A stretch of 34,986 nucleotides of DNA, taken from contig PMSX01000251.1 in assembly GCA_003167495.1 (NCBI GenBank), forward strand, positions 1 through 34,986, read 5' to 3'. The number at the start of each line of letters is the position of its first letter. Within the stretch, counting starts at the first letter, position 1. This document shows positions 25,646 to 32,273 of the stretch, piece after piece. Under the pieces are notes generated by a model. It was not told the origin of the DNA and searched no databases. It saw only the letters and a list, made by a program, of their open reading frames with translations. This DNA is from Bryobacterales bacterium (GTDB taxonomy: Bacteria > Acidobacteriota > Terriglobia > Bryobacterales > Bryobacteraceae). Position numbers and translations under genes: made by a program.

Positions 25646-28600
25646 CTCACCTCAAGGGGAAAAGCATTCAGGTGATTTTGCTCGATATGGAGGCTGCAAA
25701 GCCAAGCTCGGCTACGAGTCCAGAATCGGCTCTGATTGAGTATCCCTATGAGAAGTCCGCCACCTTCGGGAATTCGAACGACGACACGGCTGGCACCCGT
25801 CTTGTTGGCCTCTGTCGTCAGTTTCGCCAATAGGCTCTTCCAATTCGCTGGCGCTTGATTAGCTGTCGCGACCGTGACGAACTGCCAAGCCCGAATTCCC
25901 CAGGTCGGATCTTGAGCCACAGGCTGAACCGCGACCCGCTGATTCGTCAAGCGAAAGAGTGGTTGCAGCATCGCTTCCAGATAGGCGCAAAACGACCTTG
26001 AATTCTCGGGACTGATCGGGCTCTCGGCTCGTTCGCGAACCGATCGGTAGGGGCCGCAGTAGGTGACTGTGTCTCTCACAACTACTTCATCATGCTCATC
26101 CAAATTGCATATCTCAAAAATAAGCTTGTCGATGTCTTCCCAAGGCCCTTCGTTTCTCTGGAGAGATTGCGCAAGATTGAGAATTCGACCGCGAACTTTC
26201 GAAGAGAGCTTTCGAGGGTCGGGGAACGGGAAACTTTCGATGTCCTCTTTAAGGATCGTTCGATAACTTGCACCTTGCCGAGAACTCCGCATAAGACAAA
26301 AATGCTGAAAAAGCAAACTGTGAACAAGCAAGTAGATCAGCGCCGACATTGCCTCACCCTGATCGGCGCCTGCGGCGGAAAAGCCATAGAAGCTCTTGGA
26401 GAAGGCTAGCGGACGTGTTAACGAAAGGAAAGCTTTCGGGGTTTCGCGATTCTCACCCTGCGCTTGAGGGACTATCGCCAATGGCGGTTCATAGAGCTTC
26501 GCATTGCGCGGCATATGAGCCGTACGTCTTTGGTGCTTCTCTCCCCAGATTTCCAGATTATCCGGAACATCAAATCCGTGTTGCGGAATTTCGAAATCTC
26601 GAAGATGGACCAAATGGTCGGCGGGGTACTGCTTAAGCCTAAGCCCGAGGTGGTAGCCTTCGCCGGAATATAGGTGCTCGGTTCGCCAGAAATCGCGGAC
26701 CGAAGTCTTCGGGAGCCTCTCGATGATATCAACATCTAGGGATGTCCCAATTGCTAATGCCTTTAAGAGCCAAGGTTTATAAATTACGTCTTGAATGCTG
26801 ACTAGCTCAGCAGATTTATAGTCAATTCTGAACTGACCGATGCTGCTTAGGCGGTTCTCTCGGACTGGTGTGACAAATTGAAAGCTATGGTCACGCTTCG
26901 GGACGACGTTCCGCGCAAAGATCAACATGAAAGGGAGATCCATCTTGGGCCAAACCGGCGTCTTCTCTAGATCCGAACCGTTCAAGATTCCGGTGACCGT
27001 CACGGCCTGCAGGAGGGCGTCCCTAGCTTCTTTCCCTTTGCCGGCTTGCTTCAATATGATGCGCGCTGGCAAAGCCATCGCGATCAAACCGTCAGATCGA
27101 GCCCATTCTGTGGCCCGCCAGAAAAAAGGCAAGTCAGGGTTGTGGTCCGGATTCTCATAGCTCTCAGCCAGATCAAAGCATTTCCTTGCCTGCATCGCTC
27201 GCCTCGAGACCGCCGTGAACTCGCTATTGATCTCCATTACAAGTTTTTGACTCTCAGCCTGATCTCTGGCGGCGCGGAGCCTAGTCCACGGCGGATTTGT
27301 GACAACGATATCGAAGCTTCCGTTGAATGTTGCCGGAACTTTAGTTCCAAGGCTGCCTAGAACGAATCCTTCCTTCCTTTCTGAGCTATCGTGACCGAAG
27401 TCGAAGAGAACTTCTCCTCTCAGAGGGCGAGGAAACTTAAGCGCGCGTGGAGGACGCTGAGTTCCATTGACCTCGATAGCGGTGATGTAAAGTGCAAGCG
27501 CAGATAGCCGGAGCGCTGATTCACTTATTTCAAACCCCCGCAATTGTTTGTAGAGGATTCGCTGTATCGCACGTGTATCTGGCCGATTACCGGACTTCTT
27601 CCAATGTTCATGCACCAATCTGCGAAACGCTAGAACCAAGAAGACGCCACCTCCACATGCCGGGTCTAAGACTATGGCATCGCACCTGTTGTCCACTCCG
27701 GAGAATGCCTCATCCACCAAAATCTTCGCGAGAGCCCTAGGTGTGTAGTGGACGCTGGTCTCTTGTGCTTGCTCCTCGTCCCACTGGTGGCTGAAGCTTT
27801 CGTAGACTTGGCTCAGCACGCCGATTGGAATATGGGTGAAATTCAGGTCATCCCAATCGACGCGAAATAGAAAAGGTTGAAACGTACCGTGGCCCACATG
27901 TTTCCATCCTCTGAGAATGGCCTCCAGATGAAGAAATAGTTGACCAGAAGTCTTTTCCTCTGCCGTTTTGTAATAGTCGGCGTAGGCCCGTGATCGACTT
28001 GTCGCGCTGGCATCGCTAGGTAATTCGGGCACCAGCGGCAATAAATCGCCATTAAATGTCTCGTCGAGCCAGCACGACGTAGCCGCGGCGCGCGCGGCGG
28101 TCGAAAAAGTATCTCGAAGATCAGTGGCTCCGGGGCAGATTTCGTCCAGTTCGCTTTCGAGCACTATCCGTCGATCGACAAGGAAGCGAAAAAACAGCGC
28201 GCGGCCCGTCGTTGAGAGAACATCGAGTCCTTGAAGGTGGCCCTCTTTCCCTGACGTACCCGCAAGAGCGCGTGACGCGGCTGTCAGAAGATCATGAATG
28301 GTCTCGAAAACGTAGTCCGCCTTCTCGGGTCGGCCATCCAAGTCATAGGTGCCGGTCGCCAAGCCTTGAAAAAACATCGGCGCGCCGGTACTAGAAGCGT
28401 CGATTGTCTTGAAGCTCGCGGTTCTCAGCGCTTGTCTGTCGAGGTTGATCGGATAGATGTCCAATGAACCGGGTCTGGCAATGCCGAGGCAAGCGTGCTC
28501 ACCACGATTCGCTAAAAGCTGCTGAAGCCGCTCGATATGTTGAGGAGCGGCCTGCGGTCCGGTGCCATCGATGAGGAAGAGGAGAGCACGACCCTGGAAC

Positions 28601-28782
28601 TCCGCGACCGCGTCGGGTAGGACTGTCCCCTTTGGGTGTTTTGTGGGAAGCAGGTCAAGGTAGTCGAGGTGAGCGGGTGTGGGCTCACCGTCAAAAAACA
28701 AAAGAGATGGACATCCGAATGCTCGCGCGCTCGAACTCAACCGTCTCATCGTCTCGTTTGGCGACTTGGTGGACACGGTCAA
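25642..28782 (-). CDS. Large N6-adenine DNA methyltransferase (Eco57I/type IIG-like)
   Basis: 1046 aa. SAM motif I is VLDPACGGGVF (371-381); motif IV is VVTNPPW (493-499), of the (N/D)PPY/W class that methylates adenine N6; ETSVHYTPRALAKILV (341-356) is the helical lead-in typical of these enzymes. The N-terminal ~330 residues are an unassigned helical region containing a possible nuclease-like segment (AEFQGRALLFLIDGTG), and the ~450 residues after motif IV probably hold the target recognition domain. The gene is coupled by ATGA to both the LexA-like gene upstream and the nuclease gene downstream. Together they form a repressor-controlled restriction-modification unit. Confidence 0.85.
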   Translation of the reverse strand: MTVSTKSPNETMRRLSSSARAFGCPSLLFFDGEPTPAHLDYLDLLPTKHPKGTVLPDAVAEFQGRALLFLIDGTGPQAAPQHIERLQQLLANRGEHACLGIARPGSLDIYPINLDRQALRTASFKTIDASSTGAPMFFQGLATGTYDLDGRPEKADYVFETIHDLLTAASRALAGTSGKEGHLQGLDVLSTTGRALFFRFLVDRRIVLESELDEICPGATDLRDTFSTAARAAATSCWLDETFNGDLLPLVPELPSDASATSRSRAYADYYKTAEEKTSGQLFLHLEAILRGWKHVGHGTFQPFLFRVDWDDLNFTHIPIGVLSQVYESFSHQWDEEQAQETSVHYTPRALAKILVDEAFSGVDNRCDAIVLDPACGGGVFLVLAFRRLVHEHWKKSGNRPDTRAIQRILYKQLRGFEISESALRLSALALYITAIEVNGTQRPPRALKFPRPLRGEVLFDFGHDSSERKEGFVLGSLGTKVPATFNGSFDIVVTNPPWTRLRAARDQAESQKLVMEINSEFTAVSRRAMQARKCFDLAESYENPDHNPDLPFFWRATEWARSDGLIAMALPARIILKQAGKGKEARDALLQAVTVTGILNGSDLEKTPVWPKMDLPFMLIFARNVVPKRDHSFQFVTPVRENRLSSIGQFRIDYKSAELVSIQDVIYKPWLLKALAIGTSLDVDIIERLPKTSVRDFWRTEHLYSGEGYHLGLRLKQYPADHLVHLRDFEIPQHGFDVPDNLEIWGEKHQRRTAHMPRNAKLYEPPLAIVPQAQGENRETPKAFLSLTRPLAFSKSFYGFSAAGADQGEAMSALIYLLVHSLLFQHFCLMRSSRQGASYRTILKEDIESFPFPDPRKLSSKVRGRILNLAQSLQRNEGPWEDIDKLIFEICNLDEHDEVVVRDTVTYCGPYRSVRERAESPISPENSRSFCAYLEAMLQPLFRLTNQRVAVQPVAQDPTWGIRAWQFVTVATANQAPANWKSLLAKLTTEANKTGASRVVVRIPEGGGLLIGILNQSRFWTRSRAWLCSLHIEQNHLNAFPLEVR

Positions 28783-29405
28783 ATGCTCCTCACAACACCG
28801 ACCAAACTGCCCATCACCCGCACTCGGTTCAAACGGTCCAGATCTACCTCAATGTCCGGAAAGACGGGATTGGCGGCTTTTAAAACGAGACGACGCTTTC
28901 CACGATGAACATACTTAAGAGTGGCTTCATCTTCGATCAATACAGCTCCGATTCCGCCCGATCTGACTTCGAGAGAGGCGTCCAATATTGCCAGGTCCCC
29001 GCCCAAAATGCCGGCGCCTTCCATACTCTGGCCTTTCACCCGAAGCGCAAAGAGCTCATTTCCCCTGAAGAGTTGGGCAGGAAATTCAAGGACGGATTCG
29101 AACTTCTCAGTCGCCCAAAGTGGGTTTCCTGCGGCAATGTTGCCTAGCAGCGGAACGCGCACAAAACCAAAACGAGCCTGACCTTTAATTCTCTTTACAA
29201 CCAGCGCCCGCGAGCGATGCGGTACCCTTTTCACTCGACCTTTGTTTTCTATCAATCGCAAATGCTGGCGAACTGAATTCTCGCTCCTGAATCCAAAATG
29301 CGCGGCGGTTTCCTTCAGGGTCGGAGCGAAGCCGGCTGTCCGCTGGCGTTCTTCAATGAATGCCAGGATTTCCTTTTGCCGATCTGTCAGTTCGCGCTGA
29401 GCCAT
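28779..29405 (-). CDS. LexA-like S24-family repressor controlling the restriction operon
   Basis: 208 aa from ATG 29405 (MAQRELTDRQKEILAFIEER); an upstream in-frame start at 29483 would translate the promoter. The winged HTH spans about residues 1-70. The latent protease domain has the Ala-Gly cleavage site in NIAAGNP (A92-G93), Ser127 in KGQSMEGAGI and Lys164 in ATLKYV. LexA proteins self-cleave with RecA-ssDNA after DNA damage. Here the gene is first of an operon with a methyltransferase and a nuclease, coupled by ATGA, and an SOS-box-like operator covers its own promoter. It may be a dedicated regulator rather than the host's global LexA. Confidence 0.88.
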   Translation of the reverse strand: MAQRELTDRQKEILAFIEERQRTAGFAPTLKETAAHFGFRSENSVRQHLRLIENKGRVKRVPHRSRALVVKRIKGQARFGFVRVPLLGNIAAGNPLWATEKFESVLEFPAQLFRGNELFALRVKGQSMEGAGILGGDLAILDASLEVRSGGIGAVLIEDEATLKYVHRGKRRLVLKAANPVFPDIEVDLDRLNRVRVMGSLVGVVRSI

Positions 29406-29413
29406 CTTGTTGG

Positions 29414-29460
29414 ATACTGTTCGGAATAGCAGTATATCAAAAAACAAAACAGGCCTGTAA
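29414..29460 (-). promoter_or_regulatory. Promoter with SOS-box-like operator for the LexA-like operon
   Basis: ATACTG (29414-29419) and CAGTAT (29430-29435) form a perfect inverted repeat with a 10-bp spacer, the same geometry as the enterobacterial SOS box (TACTG-N10-CAGTA). On the minus strand a -10 TATACT (29431-29436) overlaps it, and a -35-like TTACAG (29455-29460) lies 18 bp upstream. Binding here would block RNA polymerase. Confidence 0.75.
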
Positions 29461-29761
29461 TGTTGTAGTCCGCCTCTCCTCACCCGCCGTGCTGTGAAAT
29501 CTTCAATACTCTCTCATCCGACGATCCCAAGACAGACCGGATCGTTTCACTTTTTTGCAGAAATGGAATTTGGATTACTCAAGTCGGCTAGCATCCGCCG
29601 ATTCTTTCACCTGCCACTTGCCCTCTGACACGCACCTAGTCGAGGTGGAACTCTTAAAAAACGCGAGGTTCGATTATGGAAAGCTCCGTCAAGTGGGGCA
29701 GCAGTCGCATATCAGAGAGACGGAACTGGGCCCACCCAGTAAACCTAGGCGGCTCCTGGGA
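29461..29761. other. Gap between the traM-like gene and the lexA promoter
   Basis: The plus-strand frame at 29555-29878 crosses into the traM-like gene antisense and has no domain. No other structure was identified. Confidence 0.45.
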
Positions 29762-30460
29762 TCAGTGCTTTTTCAACTCTGCAAGACCTGTTTCGATTCG
29801 ATGCAAATGAAAGCTGATGTATTCAACGCTATCTGTAGTATTTCGCTTTTCCAAGACTTGGCCGTAGAACGATCCTAGAAGAAACAAAACAATCCCCAAC
29901 AGGCACGCCCATATCCTTTTCGTCATCTTCTGTTGCTGAAGAAGTCGAGCATTCTCGTCCACCATTTGCCGGGCTGTAGCCAGCAGCTTCTTCGTTTCGT
30001 CCGAAAATGTCGCCGCAAGGGGGCTCAGCTCAGTACTGACCTCACGAGTGAGAGTCTTCAATGTGATCACCGCAGCTTTCAGAAGCGAGGCCGTGTCCTG
30101 CAAACCGCAGGCAGCCAATTGTTGTCGAAAACTTTCGCTCATGGCTTTAGCAACTGCAGCCGGGTCGATGCCATCCGCAATCTCCTTGGGCAGTCTGGCC
30201 AATCGGGCCTCTACCTTTGCGCAGTACTCAGCCTCGGCCTTGGCCTTTTCACGGAATTCTCCCAGGAATTCCGTGAGCGCATCTGGTATCCGCTGACCCA
30301 GCAAAGATAGCAATCCGAGCAACTCCGCCAGTTGGCGAAATTCATCGCCCGGAGGCAATCGGTTCAGATAACACATCAACGCGGAATAGGTCTCACGATC
30401 CTGCGTGTTCGTTAGGCGATCTGCTAGAGAGGCGATGACGTTTGGTGACGTCGGTGGCAT
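29762..30460 (-). CDS. TraM-like conjugation accessory protein with one membrane helix
   Basis: About 232 aa from ATG 30460 (a GTG lies one codon earlier). Mostly helical: SLLGQRIPDALTEFLGEF, a coiled-coil-like stretch (KAKAEAEYCAKVEARLARLP), VSTELSPLAATFSDETKKLL, then one membrane segment (WACLLGIVLFLLGSFYGQ) and a short C-terminal tail. It overlaps the end of the ParA-like gene as TGATG. Assignment as TraM rests on position after TraK-like and TraL-like genes, as in RP4, and on membrane topology; sequence similarity to RP4 TraM is not evident. Presumably it links the relaxosome to the membrane. Confidence 0.5.
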   Translation of the reverse strand: MPPTSPNVIASLADRLTNTQDRETYSALMCYLNRLPPGDEFRQLAELLGLLSLLGQRIPDALTEFLGEFREKAKAEAEYCAKVEARLARLPKEIADGIDPAAVAKAMSESFRQQLAACGLQDTASLLKAAVITLKTLTREVSTELSPLAATFSDETKKLLATARQMVDENARLLQQQKMTKRIWACLLGIVLFLLGSFYGQVLEKRNTTDSVEYISFHLHRIETGLAELKKH

Positions 30461-31221
30461 CACAACAGCAAGAGGCCTTTCACCCGGTCCAGCTCAGCGA
30501 ACAAATTCCGGCGATAAGCCTGGGCACGCCAGACGCTGGCCGTCAGCTTCAGCGCCGGCACTTCGGTTTTACGCTCCGCGACCGACTGCAGTGTGAGTCC
30601 ATGCTCGCGTATTTCATGTTCGATTTCCGGTATCCGGTACTCCATGCTTATGACTTTGGGCTGAGCTACGCGGCGAAACGCTTCGGCTTCACTGTCGTTT
30701 TCCCAACAACTAAAATCGGCTGGGTCGCTGATGGAGTTCTTGACGATCAAATACTCCACCCGATCTCGCAAGAATTTCCCCCACGCCAGAATGCTGGAAA
30801 CGCTGGCCGGATCAGGTGTCACCAATCCAATGGCGGTGAAGGCAATGCCATTGCTCTTGGCTTGTTCGTGCATGGAATCGAACCAGCGGTGCGCAACTTC
30901 GCCCGCCCCTGCGCCCATGTCGGCGACGACGATGGGCGCACCTTCGTCTAAAACGTGAACGAAGTCATCTAGGCCGCGCGCTCGTTGAATATTCGCCTTG
31001 CGCGCCTCTGGGAAGAAGTGAGCGAGCGAACCGCGCGTTTTGTTCTCGCTGTCCATATCTATGAGCGCAAGCGGCGCCTTTTTGCTTGCGTACCACTCGA
31101 CCAATAACGTGCTGAAAGCGGTTTTGCCGACACCGCCCTTGCCTCCTTGCGTGAACACGATCCGGCTCGTCGGCTTCGCTTGATGAACCGGCATTTCTAC
31201 TACTGGGTTTGCTGTAGCCAT
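30460..31221 (-). CDS. traL: ParA/MinD-type ATPase, TraL-like
   Basis: 253 aa from ATG 31221, with AAGGAG 10 nt upstream. Deviant Walker A GGKGGVGKTAFS (about 27-38), switch segment LALIDMDSENKT and PIVVADMGAGAGEVA (Walker B region). The C-terminus YRRNLFAELDRVKGL resembles the end of RP4 TraL, and the neighbours fit a traK-traL-traM order. There is no N-terminal HTH, unlike large plasmid ParA proteins. Likely role: ATPase that assists relaxosome positioning or transfer; a partition role with the upstream DNA-binding protein and the 11-bp repeats is the alternative. Confidence 0.75.
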   Translation of the reverse strand: MATANPVVEMPVHQAKPTSRIVFTQGGKGGVGKTAFSTLLVEWYASKKAPLALIDMDSENKTRGSLAHFFPEARKANIQRARGLDDFVHVLDEGAPIVVADMGAGAGEVAHRWFDSMHEQAKSNGIAFTAIGLVTPDPASVSSILAWGKFLRDRVEYLIVKNSISDPADFSCWENDSEAEAFRRVAQPKVISMEYRIPEIEHEIREHGLTLQSVAERKTEVPALKLTASVWRAQAYRRNLFAELDRVKGLLLL

Positions 31222-31234
31222 TTGAGAATGCTCC

Positions 31235-31651
31235 TTAGAGTTTTTGAATAGTCCGCGGTTTGTCCACGTCGAAGTCCCAGCCGAGATTCGGCTGTTCCTC
31301 TGACGTGGTCTGATTCAGAGAGCGAATAAATTCCAGTTGGGCCGTGCGTTCGTCTGCAGTCAGTTTTTTACCTTGCCTCACGACTGGTTCTGGTTCTGAT
31401 GCTGGAATCTGAGGCGGTTCGACTTCGGGTTCGGGCTTCGGCTTTCGCGGTCGAGACCGGCGCTGAACAAACTCGTACAGCGGCAAGTACGTAATATCGA
31501 CGCCGCATTTATCGCGCAACAGTTGGCAGATGCGCCGATAGCTTCTACCCTGTCTTCGCCAACGTAGAACCAATTCCCGGTATGGTTCCAACCGCGATTT
31601 GGGTTCGTCTCCCGGCGCGCTGTCGAAGATTTGTTGGAGTTCTTCGTTCAT
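31235..31651 (-). CDS. TraK-like DNA-binding protein
   Basis: 138 aa from ATG 31651 (an upstream in-frame ATG at 31711 is less likely). The N-terminal half holds a helix-turn-helix-like unit: LEPYRELVLRWRRQGRSYRR then ICQLLRDKCGVDITYLPLYE and FVQRRSRPRK. A Pro/Glu-rich linker leads to an acidic tail. RP4 TraK has the same compact HTH layout and wraps oriT DNA. The gene is 13 bp ahead of the ParA-like gene and 149 bp downstream of the 11-bp repeat array, its most obvious binding target. Confidence 0.6.
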   Translation of the reverse strand: MNEELQQIFDSAPGDEPKSRLEPYRELVLRWRRQGRSYRRICQLLRDKCGVDITYLPLYEFVQRRSRPRKPKPEPEVEPPQIPASEPEPVVRQGKKLTADERTAQLEFIRSLNQTTSEEQPNLGWDFDVDKPRTIQKL

Positions 31652-31749
31652 AGGCAGAATCCGAGACCCGAGCAATCCGTGACCACGGGAGGCATATGAT
31701 GATAGCGGCATCGCGGGTGCCCGGAACTACTAACTGCAAAAACACCATC

Positions 31750-31768
31750 CCTAAGCCTTCGGCTTAGG
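31750..31768. repeat. Perfect 8-bp hairpin beside the 11-bp repeats
   Basis: CCTAAGCC and GGCTTAGG are separated by TTC. Read on the minus strand it precedes a T-run by 7 bases. It could be an oriT stem, an attenuator or part of an operator. Confidence 0.7.
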
Positions 31769-31799
31769 TCCGATTCACGTCTCGAAAATTCCCGGTTTT

Positions 31800-31860
31800 G
31801 ATCTGCTCGTGATCTGCCTTTGATCTGTGTCTGATCTGCTGTTGATCTGCCATTGATCTG
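31800..31860. repeat. Six GATCTG repeats at an exact 11-bp period
   Basis: GATCTG occurs at 31800, 31811, 31822, 31833, 31844 and 31855, each separated by five variable bases, so every copy faces the same side of the helix. It lies in the gap between the relaxase-side genes and traK-like/traL-like genes. Such phased arrays serve as binding sites for relaxosome, partition or repressor proteins. Confidence 0.9.
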
Positions 31861-31922
31861 CCCAAGTTTTTGACAGTGTTTCTGTGAGGTGAAATACATT
31901 TCGGCGTCTCTGGGGGCGGGAA

Positions 31923-32273
31923 CTACTCGAATTTCTCGACGGTGATGGCCGTAATGGAAGGACCGGAATACTGACTCGCGTTGGGACCGCGCACGGCAAA
32001 CCTTGCTTCGTTCTCACTTGGCTGGACAAGACGGAAGAGGCGCTCCGTGGCAATCGCGGAAAGCAGGACGGCCAAACCGTGGCCGGTGACCGTGACCATG
32101 TGGGAGGCAAACGCGATTTGAACGCTGGAATTGTCGCCCTGGGCGTAGACAAACCGGAACCAGGGCAGCGCAAAGACTTCCCGGCGAAGCTGAACCACGA
32201 GAGAGGCGGGCTTCGAGCCTTCCTCGGCTAAGTGCCAATCTTCAGAGACTTGAATGGGGGCGGATGCTGGCAT
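31923..32273 (-). CDS. Conserved hypothetical protein overlapping the relaxase gene
   Basis: 116 aa from ATG 32273, chosen because GGAGAG lies 10 nt upstream. Its first 32 bp overlap the relaxase 3' end in another frame. VVQLRREVFALPWFRFVYAQ, VQIAFASHMVTVTGHGLAVL, LSAIATERLFRLVQPSENEA and ITAITVEKFE suggest an alpha/beta fold that appears well formed, without a known domain. The position directly after the relaxase suggests a transfer-related or accessory role. Function unknown. Confidence 0.65.
   Translation of the reverse strand: MPASAPIQVSEDWHLAEEGSKPASLVVQLRREVFALPWFRFVYAQGDNSSVQIAFASHMVTVTGHGLAVLLSAIATERLFRLVQPSENEARFAVRGPNASQYSGPSITAITVEKFE

Noticed and set aside
31800..31860. Repeat array as a CRISPR
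   Set aside because: A 6-bp repeat with 5-bp spacers is far below CRISPR unit size, and no cas genes are present. A phased binding-site array is the better reading.
31775..32173. 132-codon minus-strand ORF through the 11-bp repeats
   Set aside because: It mostly overlaps the better-supported 116-aa gene in another frame, and its end is a translation of the repeats.
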